Positions 37,419-48,838 of a DNA stretch of 64,000 bases are shown here, in pieces; position 1 is the first letter of the stretch; every line of letters begins with the position of its first letter. The notes beneath the pieces are model-generated. The model saw only the letters and a list, made by a program, of their open reading frames with translations. It searched no databases and had not been told where the DNA came from. The stretch is from contig CM037836.1 of assembly GCA_021234535.1 (NCBI GenBank), forward strand, positions 15,979,111 to 16,043,110. The letters run 5' to 3'. The DNA is from Stichopus chloronotus. Its lineage: Eukaryota; Echinodermata; Holothuroidea; Aspidochirotida; Stichopodidae. The position numbers and the translations under genes were made by a program.

Positions 37419-37595
37419 CCCCACAACTCACTGGTATGGGTATTCATGAGTGACTATACTGAAGTCTTGCTGTCAATAATGTATACGTTTAGCCTTGCTC
37501 CAAATGTCCTTGAAGTTAATTCAAGCACCGAGCTCGGTAAGGTTCAGCCCACACTCCTTTGCTTTTTGTTCGAGTAGTCACGACATGTCTATTCT
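37419..37595 (+). repeat. Dispersed repeat G, copy 6
   Basis: This is a well preserved copy: ACTCACTGGTATGGGTATTC, ATGAGTGACTATACT, GTTAATTCAAGCACCGAGC and TCACGACATGTCTAT near the end. The TTACCCCTTGC block is partly altered (GAAGTCTTGCTGTCAATAAT). It extends about 180 bp. Confidence 0.6.
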
Positions 37596-37820
37596 GTCCT
37601 CCCTGCTTTTGCATCTTGCAAAGGTGCCAGAAACCATAAAAAAGCCTTGAGTACTGTGTTGTTTTTTGTTTCTACAGGGGGCGGGAGAAAATGTAAGGGA
37701 TGGGAAAGGTCCATCAGATAAGCAGCAGCAGCACCAGGATTTTAGATTGGGGAGTGCAAATGGAGGGAAAAAGAAACTGTTGTGGGACAAACATTTTCTT
37801 GCAGAGTGCAACCTTAGCAA

Positions 37821-38080
37821 GTGGGGTCCAGTGGCCCGTCTTTGAGCCCCTCATGAGGTTCATGGGCAAAGTCCCAGTGGGGATCCAAGGGGCAAAACCC
37901 CTGGAGGCTCTGAGGTTTTAGAATATCTCTGTGCAAAAAATTAAGTCTCATTAAAGGTATACTTCAAATATGAAATCTTATGACCCTTGGTGGGGTCCAG
38001 AGGGAAAGCATTTGGGGGTCCCACGGGGCAATGCCCCCAGAAGTTCTGAGGTTTTAGAATATCTCTGAGTGAAAAATTGA
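37821..38080 (+). repeat. Two-unit GGGGTCC..CTCTGAGGTTTTAG repeat
   Basis: Two units (37821-37952 and 37990-38080) share GGGGTCCAG, a GGGGCAA..CCCC core and CTCTGAGGTTTTAGAATATC followed by TCTG and an A run. The first unit continues uninterrupted through TTAAGTCTCAT. The second is broken exactly at the equivalent TTAA by element E (38081-38653), after which TTAAGTCTCAT resumes. This gives an empty site and a filled site side by side. Confidence 0.75.
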
Positions 38081-38653
38081 AGGTGAAGGCAAGTCAGGAC
38101 TTTGACAAAGGTCAATGATAGACTAACATTTGGTGAATACCATCATCAAATTTCATTTAAATGTTGTTTTAAATATCCAAGATATTGCGATTTGAGTGTT
38201 CATAAAAAGTTTAGGAAGCTGCCATTTTGAGATTGTGATGACATCATCAGATCATGTGTGATCGAAAAGCTTTTGTTTTTCTTTATATTTCCTTGTCAAT
38301 ATGTTTTTAACAGTTATGCAGAGATCCAAATCAGAGTATTAATGATTTGATTATTGCATGATACACCTCAGTAATTGAGCACAAAATGTGTACGAATGTG
38401 TGTGGATTCTTAGAAATTACAGGAAAAGAAAACAAAGAAATACAATAAAAGTTCTGCTACCAGTGGTTATGTGACATCATTATTTCACTTATTCAAGTTG
38501 GTTTACATTACACTTAAGCAAAAATGGCAGCACCCTGCTCTGAATTTCAAAAGTGTGTAACTTGAACAGGAAACAATATCTCTGTATGAAACTTTGGGAA
38601 GATGTTACTTCTGCTTCATTTTGATAAATATATTCCCAGGGTTTCTTTCTCCT
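38081..38653 (+). mobile_element. TTAA-flanked element, family E, copy 1
   Basis: This 573-bp element is flanked by TTGA (38077-38080) and TTAA (38654-38657). The ends are AGGTGAAGGCAAG and the inverse of AGGAGAAAGAAACC. The interior matches 45431-46003 (also 573 bp) and 39681-40200, both in reverse orientation. Shared blocks include TTACTGAGGTGTATCATGCA (seen on the other strand here) and GATGTCA with CACTTATTC. It is non-coding. Its insertion site is documented by the neighbouring repeat unit. Confidence 0.87.
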
Positions 38654-38659
38654 TTAAGT

Positions 38660-39100
38660 CTCATGGACTTCCTCAAACAGGCAGTGGAAATTATGAATAT
38701 AAGCAGGGGATAAACATGTATGCATTTGTCAAGTCACTATGACTGAGTGGGAACAACTGGTGGGCAATGGCTCTGACAGGGGGCATTTTTCTTCACTGTG
38801 GTCAGGAAATCAGCTTTTTGATCTTTTATTTATACTTCTTATTTGACAATTTAACCAATCACAAATTTTAAGTCAATTTCAAATATCTGCAAACATGATT
38901 TTTTTTTTTCTTTTTGTACGGTATGGTACCTCCACTTAAGAGTGTTTGAAATATTATGTGAGAAATACCTAGGAAGGTTAACTTTACCTGTAGATCAGAT
39001 AAAAATAAAAAAATATGACTGAAAGTGAACCTTGGCTAAGTGCTTATGGCTTTTTCTTATATATTGCTACTCCTTTCACCTCTGTCCAATGTTATATAAT
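38660..39100. other. Non-coding stretch
   Basis: A T11 run occurs near 38899-38909 and nothing else is recognisable. Confidence 0.4.
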
Positions 39101-39104
39101 ACAT

Positions 39105-39270
39105 CTCCGGTTACCTTTGACCTCCATCAAAACAGCTGTAAAATATTTGCTGAAGTTCTGGCAAAATTGCACCCATCAACTTGTCTTTGCCAAAAGTTAA
39201 AGTCATGTTCTACTGTAAAAGTGTCTCAGGAAGCTCTAGCGGCCCAATCTTGAATGACCTTTAACCTAAG
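39105..39270 (+). repeat. DR1-like module pair
   Basis: TTACCTTTGACCT at 39111-39123 and TGACCTTTAACCT at 39255-39267 are 144 bp apart, the same spacing as the modules at 25552 and 25696. Each has one change from the perfect 13-mer. Confidence 0.5.
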
Positions 39271-39680
39271 TCAAAGATGATTTCAGCAGAGCATTCAATA
39301 CTACACAAAAAAAAGTTTGACATTAATTGTTAACTTTTGTAATGCTGAATCATCTTGTGTAAAATTCATTGCTTGACATATGTTCACATCCCTAAACATA
39401 ATAACACTGTATTAATATGCCCACACCACACCAGAAGACATTGTGGCAAGAATTCCTTTTACTTTCAGTGACAAGATATCATTGAGGACAAATTAGTCAT
39501 ACTTACTGTACATAAGCTCTGTGTCTGTGTAAAAAAAAAAGAAAAGTCTGGATAATGTATGTGCAGTACTGTATGTCATGTACAGCAAGATAGTTCTTAC
39601 GGTCTGCTGTACAGTGTATAGGAGTATCGCAAGAAGATACCTTGGCAAGATGGAAAGAAGATATCAACAGCAGAAGATAA

Positions 39681-40200
39681 AAGGAGAAGGAAACTCTGGG
39701 AATACATACCAAAATGATTCAGTTTGAAGCTTCGTATACCAAAATGAAGCAGTACATGGTATACTCAAGTATACCGACTTGAGTAAGTCGAATAATGATG
39801 TCACACAACCACTGATACCAGGAATTTTAATGTATTCCTTTGTTTTCTCTTTACCTATAATTTCCATAAATCCGCACACACTTCGTACACATTTTGCGTT
39901 GAATTACTGAGGTGTATCATGCAATAATCAAATCATCAATACTCTGATTTGAATCTGCATAGCTGTTAAAAAATATATTGATAACGAAACATAAAGAAAT
40001 ACAAGAGCTTTCAATCACACATGGTCCAGAAATGTCATCACAATCTCAAAATGGCAGCTTCCGGATTTTTTTTTTTACGAACATTTAAACTGCACTATCT
40101 TGGAAAGTCAATAATATATTTAAATGAAATTTGGTGATGCTGTTCACCAAATGTTAGTCTGTCATTTCACATCGTCAAAAGTAATGACTTTCCTTCTGCT
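39681..40200 (-). mobile_element. TTAA-type element, family E, copy 2 (internally deleted)
   Basis: The left end reads AAGGAGAAGGAAACTCTGGG after ATAA (39677-39680). The right end, CTTTCCTTCTGCT, abuts TTAA (40201-40204). Blocks such as ACTTGAGTAAGTCGAATAAT and GAGGTGTATCATGCAATAAT are shared with the other two copies. The segment 39720-39777 is rearranged and shorter, with an internal repeat of ATACCAAAATGA, so this copy is about 520 bp. Confidence 0.8.
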
Positions 40201-40204
40201 TTAA

Positions 40205-42599
40205 ACCAGCATGTCTGATATGGTTTGTTGGAGTCGTTTTTTAGAAGCACAAGCACAAGTAGGTACGTATAGTGCGGAAAGTACAGAAAAAAGAATGGCC
40301 ACAGACTGCCACATAGCTCATAATGAACGATGCACATAGGACAGTACAGTACTTTACTGTAAAATATGGCCGTCTTTAGCAAATACTAGGATTTTTGCAT
40401 TGATTTTACACTCCAGTCAAGAGAGAATTGACCATCAGTTATCAGTACCATTTTTATTTGGGTGCCAAGTGCATGGAACTCATGGTGTCCCGTCAATTTA
40501 GAAACCAATTCGTTTGGTTCTTACTTTTTGGCAACTTTCTTGAAATACAATGCGCTGCAAATCTTCAAAACTTTTGAAAATTACTTTTTTTCAGTAAAAC
40601 TTTTCAAGGAGAGAGAATATAATCACAAACAGTTACTGCTATAACAGGACACCAAAATGTCACACAGCCTGCATTAAAAAATAATGCACCAGATGGCACT
40701 TCTCCATACTGTGCACTAGTTAAAAAGGCTACTAGACTTGCCAACACTGTAAATACTATAGTCTTCCATTTGGACAATATGCTTACTACATGTATCTCTC
40801 TTTATTGAACTACAGTACTATACTGTGCAGCTTTTGTTGTGATGACTTTTTTACTTGACACAATATTCACAGTGCATGCAAAGCCTTCTTATTCTCCTTG
40901 TTTGGTTTATGAAAATTGCACAACAACTTTTCAAAGAAATCGATCGGTAGTCCACTTTGATCAATTTATGGGTAGACAGAAGATGATGAAAAAGCATAGC
41001 ACAGACACAAAGACGTTGACGAGTCAATTGGCCCATCGGCTATGAGAAGAAAAGAAGTAAATGCAGAAGACAACCAGCAGGTTTCCCTTAACTGAAGCAC
41101 TGTAGATATTTTTCAAACCGCACTGCACACAGATGTGCTGGTGGTGATTGCTACAGCTCTACATGAAGTTCAGCCACTGTATAGCCATGTAGTACTTAAT
41201 AGTGCATTGAGTATCACCCACAGTACGGGGTGTGTACAAAACTTGCGAGCATAGATGTGTCTAAATCAAAATAAAGTTTGCGCAATTCATGGACCATTTC
41301 AATTTCAATGACAAAACATAAAACATTTTGCAGATTTGAGTAAAATTTGACTTACATGAACAACATGCAACAATGACATATTACAGCCCCCAAATTGGAA
41401 TGTTTCCTATCTGTACATATTGCAAGATTTCAACTTATAGTGCACTCCCAAACCACACTACTGTACCCAAAGTGTACATGTGCTTCATCAGAAAGGAGTG
41501 AGAGAGGGGGCTCCATGATCTATCCAGATGGAATATTTTCAACCTGTACTCTGTGAGTTTGGCATTTACAGTGAATACAAATCACATATATTTCTAATGA
41601 AATGATGCATTGTTTCTGTATCTTCTTCCACTTAAGGGAATTCTCTGCCATTGCTTCTCATGTCTCTTAAAAAGTTTCAAAAAGATTTTAGGCTTTTAAC
41701 TTTTATAATTTGTTTCTTTCTTCATTTTTCTATACTGTATGTTGTTGTTGTTTTACCCAAAAAATAAACATTTTGTATGCAAGTCACCAGTCTTATTTTC
41801 TGGAAAGATTTCAGATTGCATTAACTGTAGTCCTGTGTAACTCTCTTTTTTTTTCCCCCTTGAACATCAGTGCATCAAACTGGCAGTAAGTTTATTGCAT
41901 CAAATCGTGTCATAGCCACTTAGCGGAAACACTGGTTCTTACAACACATGCGCACCTGCTGGACAAGGTTCAAGCTTTAACACATATTATGCGACAGACC
42001 TTACACTGAAGGATGCCATTTAATGATGCTTTCCCTACCAGGTTGATGTTTACAAAAAGATAAAGCATGGAAGCTAAAGGCAGACTGCAGGCAAATTGAA
42101 CAGTATGGAGACTACAGAGGCCAATTAATGTCACTAACAAATGATTACATTTAATCAATTTCCTACCAACAGTGTAGCATGTATGCAACAACTGAAAACC
42201 TTTTCAAAGGATGCATGTGCAACAACTTTTGTTGTTTCGTGGAAACATCTTGAGAGTGTTACATATATATCTTAGATGAAACATTATGAAGAATATCCAT
42301 GCAGAGAGATATGGTTCCAAAAACATGTCATATACCTGTAGACTAATTTTCTTACAAATTTGAGTCATGTCACGTTTCAGTAAGGTATCAAAAGTTTCAC
42401 TTTACATACAGTACAGTACTGTACCTTCCATTTCACTTTTGTGGTAAATTCTGGGTGAAAGTTCAAATTTCTCTACATGAAAAGGAATGAAGAGACTCCG
42501 TACTGCATTTATTGAAGCTATATCACTTTGCATGTGAAAGTTGATGGTCATGTACCACATTGATCAGCATGTACTTATACATTTACATACACCCAGTCA
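40205..42599. other. Non-coding stretch
   Basis: I see no exon or named repeat. Several TACAGTAC/GTACTGTA words occur (40345, 40812, 42411). A T9 run lies near 41846. Confidence 0.4.
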
Positions 42600-43755
42600 C
42601 AATGCAGTGAATATTGTACGAAGACCGACTAGATGTATTGTCAAAATAAAGGCTCAGTTTAATTACTGCATGCAACAAGCCCTTGGATGTTTACACAATG
42701 CACAGGGGGAATTCCTAAACTTTAAACAAGAAAAGACAATGTGGGTGATTCGTGCTGTAAGGCACAATCAGCACAATAGGTACAGTAAACACATAAGAAA
42801 ATAAATCATGAACTATGTACATCAGAAACCGATAATGGAGCTTACAATGAAGATTTGCTCTGAAGACCTGCCTTAAATACAAGCCTCAGACACTATTTGG
42901 TCTAGTGCTCAATAAATAGTGACTGAAAATTGCACACCAATGGCCCTTTTTTGTACTCCAATACAGTATGCAGTTGAGACATGTAATAAAATGCATGCAC
43001 AGCTCAATGTACTTTTGGGAACATACTAATACGTACTGCACTGCATGATTAAGTTTTTATACCACATATTTTTTTTTTAAGTCATCTGTATTAAACTTCC
43101 AGTATGCACTGCAATGATATGCATACTGAACGCACTGTCAAAACAAATGCTTGGTAATTAACACGAGCAACGAATGTTGAATGTTTACGCTATGCACTAG
43201 GGGAATCCCTAAACTTGAAAAACATGGAAATAGATTCATGTGGGTGACTTGTAAGGAAAAATATTGTAAAAATAACTAACTTAGGTAACCACAGCAGAAA
43301 ATAAAATACATTAACCAGCCGTATCAGCAAACGATACTAGAGGCCACAATCAAGATCCACTCTACAAGATTACTGTACAACATTACTCCACAAGATTACT
43401 CCACAAGATTACTGTACAAGACGTACAAGACTACTCTACAAGATTAGTGTACACGATTACTCAACAAGATTAGTGTACAGGATTACTCTACAAGATTACT
43501 GTACAAGACTACTCTACAAGATATTACTGTACAAGATTCCTGAAACACAATGGCAATTGTATATTCTAGTGTTCAATAAATGATGATTGAAAATTACACA
43601 CCAGTGGTCTTTTCCAGACTCCACTCTACAGCTTCTATGCAGTATGTACAGTACATATGGACCTGCAGAGCTTAGTGCACTTTTGGGAACATACTAATAC
43701 TGCACTGCACCGTTAAGTTTTTATTTATATCACACATTTTTAAGTGATTTGTAAT
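42600..43755. repeat. Tandem duplication with an internal 15-mer array
   Basis: Two diverged units (about 42600-43090 and 43105-43755) share, in order, TGTCAAAA, ATGTTTAC..ATGCACA, GGGAAT.CCTAAACTT, ATGTGGGTGA, TCAATAAAT..TGA.TGAAAAT and CTTTTGGGAACATACTAATA. Unit 1 has GAAGATTTGCTCTGAAGACC where unit 2 carries an expanded run of TACAAGATTACTG-type 15-mers (43358-43540, about 11 copies). The array therefore grew after or during the duplication. No conserved frame exists. Confidence 0.8.
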
Positions 43756-44878
43756 CTCAACACTAAGTGACAAAATTTCCCAGATCTATGACGTATACAC
43801 CAACGTACAGTGCTGTGGAGTAGTACTACTGTAAGTTGTTACAGAGATGTCGTGCAGGTAATTCACTCTCGAGTCAGATCTTTCTAGGTAACAGTACTAT
43901 GAATGGAATGTTTAGTTGCAAGCAGCTGTAAGTACACGAAACAGTGAAACGGTGCTGCTTCAACCATGAGCGATGACAGTGCAAAGTGCAAAACAATTAG
44001 CAACAACCCTTCAATCTATCCAATAACATTCCCAAAGTTTCCCCAAATGGCTTATTAATCACCGAGGTGTAAAAACCTGTAGGGAGACCAAACTCACAAG
44101 GCATTCACGTCACGACTGAAACATGTCAAACGTGGAACGGCCTCAAACTACATGTGCTTAAGTAAATTAGTAACTTCTTTAATTGCACATGTTATGCCCT
44201 GTAAATCACAAATTCACTGGACTGCTCTGTTGACATGTGTGGTAGGGTGTCAATGGATCGTTTCCGGTTGGTGACCTTTCCTGGGCTGGTGTGGGAATCG
44301 CCTCTGCTTTTATTTGAACTCAGTACTGATTGAATAAATATATTCCATCTCATACTCTACCCTGAGAACCTGTGATTTTCACAGGAGTTCCTCAGGCTTT
44401 ACAAAGTGAAACATTGCACAGCTCATTTTCAATAAATTTTAACAATACTTTCAAACCGATTTTTAACTCAGCAGGGTGTATGCTGCCTGTAATCATACAT
44501 GGAACTTCAATAATAATAGCATGGAGGGCTGTTGGCCTGATGAACTTTTATCTAGTACTATCTTGACATGATCATATTTCACACTGACCACAATTGTCTA
44601 CACATCCAGTGATTGCACAACTCACTCCTCCCCTCTAGTATTACATTTGTAGGCCTAATCAGCTATGCTACGAATTTCAAGGAACTATATTGCTCATCTT
44701 AATATCCTATGTGACGACCAGTCCATTCTTTTGACCTTCTGCTGGTGTCACAAGTTTTTGATTTCTCTTTGTGAGTATACAGCAACTGATTTTCCTCTTC
44801 ACAAAATTGGGAAATTCCACTTTCCACTTCAAATTCCTTCCTATTTTTTCCTTTACTTTATCCCTTTTTAGCTCTCAC
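43756..44878. other. Non-coding stretch
   Basis: No gene or repeat is supported. Plus-strand frames around 44.37-44.87 kb have no splice or start context. Confidence 0.35.
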
Positions 44879-44997
44879 TTTTCCATGAATTTCAGTTTCA
44901 GAATAAATGGCAATTGCAAGTTTTCAGGATCTTCTGTGACTCTTACAAGATGCCCTGTGTGTGTGTCTAGCACTAGTACCAAAGTGTCATGTATAAT
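44879..44997 (-). CDS. Candidate internal exon, unknown protein
   Basis: On the minus strand a good acceptor (GGTTTTCATCCTAATGCTACACAG) is followed by 39 open codons plus two bases and then a donor (GAAAA then GTGAGAG). The peptide starts IIHDTLVLVLDTHTGHLVRV and continues with TEDPENLQLPF. The alternation of hydrophobic residues suggests a beta-rich domain. The opposite strand is open too, and no neighbouring exon with a matching phase could be joined with certainty. Confidence 0.28.
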
Positions 44998-45430
44998 CTG
45001 TGTAGCATTAGGATGAAAACCTTTTCAGCCTTTCCATCAGCTTGATCAACAGAAATCATAATTTGTTATTGCTTCAAAACTTAAATGTTTAAAAAAATGT
45101 TGCATATTTCATGTAAACCAAGCTATGCTACACTATGTTTTCAGTCAAAATATACAAAAAAAGTCTCAGACAAAAAATACAGATCATGTTAATCCATTCA
45201 ATAATGATATCCAAACACAGACTTGGAGAATACCTGTACATATTTCATCTCCAGCCCTGAAAAAACTGGTGACTATTTGTAAATTACAGTTATCATGTTT
45301 TTTAAACAAATGTTTGAATTTACTGTTCATCAACCTCAAGGGCTTGAAATACTGAGATTCAGGAGTGAAATTTGTAGAAATTGGGCTCTGTCGAGGGCTG
45401 TGACATACAGTAGCACTACAGTAGCGTTAA

Positions 45431-46003
45431 AGGAAACCCTGAGAATATATTGATCAAAATGAAGCAGAAGTATTTGACAAACATCTTCTCAAAGTTTCAT
45501 TCAGAAATATCGTTTCCTATCCAAGTTACACACTTTTGAAATTCAGAGAAGGGTTCTTCCATTTTTGCCTAAGTTGAAAGTAAAACAACTTGAGTAAGTC
45601 GAATAATGATGTCACATAACCACTGATAGCAAAAATGTTAATGCATTTTTCTTTACTTATTATTTCTATCAATCCGAAACACACTTATACACATTTTATG
45701 TTCAATTACTGAGGTGTATCATGCAGTAATCAAATCATAAATAACTCTGATTTGGATCTATGCATGACTGTTAAAATTTATTGACAAAGAAATATAAAGA
45801 AAAACAAAAGCTTTTCAATCACATGTGGTCTGGTGATGTCACCACCATCTCAAAATGACAGCTTCCTGATAACTGTGTTATGAACATTCAAATTGCAATA
45901 TATTGGAAAGTAAGCAATGTATTTACCTGAAATTTGCTAATGGTGTTCACCATATGTTAGTCTCTAATTTATCATTGTCAAAAGTCCTGACTTGCCTTCT
46001 CCT
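45431..46003 (-). mobile_element. TTAA-type element, family E, copy 3
   Basis: This copy is 573 bp, identical in length to the 38.08 kb copy and inverted relative to it. It is flanked by TTAA (45427-45430) and ATAA (46004-46007). The ends are AGGAAACCCTGAGAATAT and CTTGCCTTCTCCT. It retains the full interior. Confidence 0.85.
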
Positions 46004-46007
46004 ATAA

Positions 46008-47056
46008 GTTTAATCCTCTTCATTTACAGCATTTCTGCAGACTAATGATAGGCATACAGCACTCAATGCTGGCGTTCCTCGGGAATGATCACTTGATGCA
46101 GGTGTCTTGGCCAGGTGCAGCTGTTCTGCTGGGGCCAACTTGTGTACTATGTTTCACACTGTCCAGTGACTGCGAAGGTTATTCAGGACAATTGTAAAGC
46201 ACAGGTGAATTTTGTAAATCTTTTTAAATAATGTATCATATTGTGCAAACTTTCTCCAATATTGATAAATGCTGTGAATTTACGTAGAAAAGTTCAGTTT
46301 CCATTGTCTTCAGCAATTTTCCAAGATCAGAGAAAAACCTGTAAGTAGCAATGAAACATTGCCGGGTAAAACAGGTCACTTTGCTATCCCTACTGTATAC
46401 ATCATTATTAAAGTTCTGTACATATACAGTACTTACACGCTAAGAGAAATCAGAGACTAGCAACATTTGCAGAGAGTTAAATGAAGAAATGAGTGACATC
46501 ACATGAGTTATCAATAAGATTACCAACCACCTTTTAATACATGTACCATACGTTTGCATGTACAGTACATCTTCACCCAGGGTTTAACTTTATACCTTTG
46601 TACTTCTTGGTACAAACTTGCAGTGTGGCCTGCTGCAGGATGTATTTAAGCAAAGGTCAATGATAAGGCACTGACTCTAGTATAATCTAATCCAGTAGAA
46701 TTGCAATGTGAATACTAGTTTATGACAACCATGCACAGTCATCTTGGGCAACAATCTCGGCCAGTTTATTTTCACTTTTCGTAAATTTCTCTGGATTTGC
46801 TTTGATATGATGTTTTTGAGGCATTTGTGCATCCCTCGACTTACTCAAATAAAACTAACTGAGCCAACGGTCTTCATGCAGACGGTATCACATGTGGCAA
46901 GCAGGAAATAATTCCTTTGTCTAGTTCACTTCTATTGTTTCTTTCACAAAGAGGAGCAAAGTAGCTTTGTTCAGAACCATCTACCAGTCTACATGATCAG
47001 TTGTATGCTGACCATAAAACCAAACCTTAAGCACTGGTTAGTATTGATATATAGCT
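46008..47056. other. Non-coding stretch
   Basis: No gene or repeat is supported. Confidence 0.4.
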
Positions 47057-47256
47057 ACAATCTTGGACAAAATTGTTGGGACACTTTGTCGTATGTTGCA
47101 AATATAATACTGAATTTTAGGTGAGATGATAACATGAAACCCAGCGCCCCTTTCCAATGTTGCGCTATAGAAGTGAATGTACCCTTTGAACAGCAATCCT
47201 ATAGCCAACATTGAACGAGGGCGCGGGGTGTCCCAAATAATTTTGTCCAAGATTGT
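47057..47256 (+). mobile_element. Family F MITE, copy 1 (200 bp)
   Basis: The element has about 27-bp inverted ends: ACAATCTTGGACAAAATTGT at the left and AATTTTGTCCAAGATTGT at the right, with TGTCCC/GGGACA continuing the pairing. Its twin at 48839-49038 has the same length, with about six differences by eye (roughly 97% identity). The left flank carries TA. Together the two copies suggest a TA target site, as for Tc1/mariner-type elements, but this is not certain. The peptide frame across it is a by-product. Confidence 0.88.
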
Positions 47257-48838
47257 CTGAGTTTTTTGGGAGCAATTTTGGAGCGAAATTTCGAAAGAAA
47301 ATTGAACATTTTTGGACAACGTGCATCATAAAAAATATTTATCGAGGCCTATGGGTCTGGGGATTTTTAAAAGAAAGTATTCTGAATTTCGACTATTAAC
47401 ATAACAAGTTTAATTTTAATTTGGGGGTCTATTTGTATATTTTTGTTGAAGAGGAGTGATCATGAATGAATAGATTGTTTCATGGTATTGGATGCAGACA
47501 GAAATAGTTGCGTTTAGAAATAACATTGATGAGCAGCTGTTGCATTGCGTTCCAACAGGAGTGTTACTGCAATTGTAGAATACTGGTACAAATCCCAGTT
47601 ATAATGTGTTCTAAAGTAGCTCCACGTTCTACCAAAATGCGTTAAAGTCAGAATTGTAGATTCAGCTTAATATTAAAATAATAGTAGAACGTTAGTAAAG
47701 GCTGGTTTTTTACATTTTTGGCCGCTAAATCAAGATTTGTGACTGCAATTTTTACATTGCATAAAGCTGGTAACGTAAGTAATGTCCAGTCTTGTAATCT
47801 ACGCGATTTTCCTACGGGTTGCTTAAATTTTCCTGTCAAAACATTTGGTAGAACGTGGGTTTCATTAACCTACACTGTCGGACGCTGTTGTTTTTTCTAA
47901 GTCAGCTTGGATGGGAAGGCCGGGGTTCGATTCACGTCATGACCATAGTGTTTTTCACTGCTCAATTATCCATTCATAAACTCAAATGTCTGTCAACTTC
48001 TCATTTTTAATTCATTCATATATAACATAAGGTAATATATATATATATATGTATATTAATATAATATAGCTCTAACAGCAAATGTACTATAAAGTCCGTT
48101 GAAACCTCTTAAAATGACTGACATATTACAGTGCACCATGTACGGTACATAAAAATGGGTGCCACAATGTCACTGTTATGTGAATATGAGCAAACGTCAC
48201 ACTAGTCTAATTAAATTTGCATTTTAGGGTTGTTTTTTTTTTTGTATAATGATAGTACACTTTTTTACCCAGGTTAACCTGAAAGTAAGTCCTAATAGTC
48301 ATTAAGCGTAGTTACTTTAACAGCACACACCACGTCATCACTGTGAACAATTTGAATAAATAACACATATACATCGATCTTCTTCAACGGACCACTAACA
48401 TGTAAGTTTTTTTTTTTTGAGGGGGGTGTTTTTGTTTGTTGTTTTTTTCTTCGGTACCTGTCTCATTATCAGAGTTTGAGTCGAAAGTACGTCATTTGTA
48501 TCATAAAAAATGTTTTAAAATAGTTTCCTGGTCGACAAAATGCATTGGAGTTAAGATGTTACCTCCCCAATGACTGCATTTTATTTAGCACATTTAGTGC
48601 AAATACATGGATTTGACTGACTTATTCCTCCCTTTACTCTGTAATAACATTGACAACATTCACACAATAATATTATTACAGTAAACCAACTTCAATATAG
48701 GCCCCAAACATGCCGAACATGCACTGCTGATGTTTCTTGTTGCAAGGAATAGCACCCCACATTTTGCAGTTTAACTTGTTTGAAATTGACGATTTTTCCC
48801 GTGCCCTGCGCATGCTTCTAACCCCTCCAAATTCTCAG
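47257..48838. other. Spacer between the two family F copies
   Basis: It includes a GGGGTTCGATTC sequence near 47922-47933 resembling a pol III B box. There is no convincing A box at the usual distance, so I do not call a SINE. An AT dinucleotide run lies at about 48033-48050, and T runs lie at 48231-48244 and 48407-48418. Confidence 0.35.

Noticed and set aside
42409..42428. miR-101-like sequence TACAGTACTGT
   Set aside because: It is one of dozens of related words in the window, lacks a hairpin context, and is better treated as a word-frequency anomaly.
47038..47319. 93-codon minus-strand frame, repeated at 48835-49119
   Set aside because: Both frames lie across the two family F elements; the shared peptide only reflects the repeated DNA.
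47922..47933. tRNA-like B box GGGGTTCGATTC
   Set aside because: No cloverleaf can be drawn and no A box is found at the right distance.
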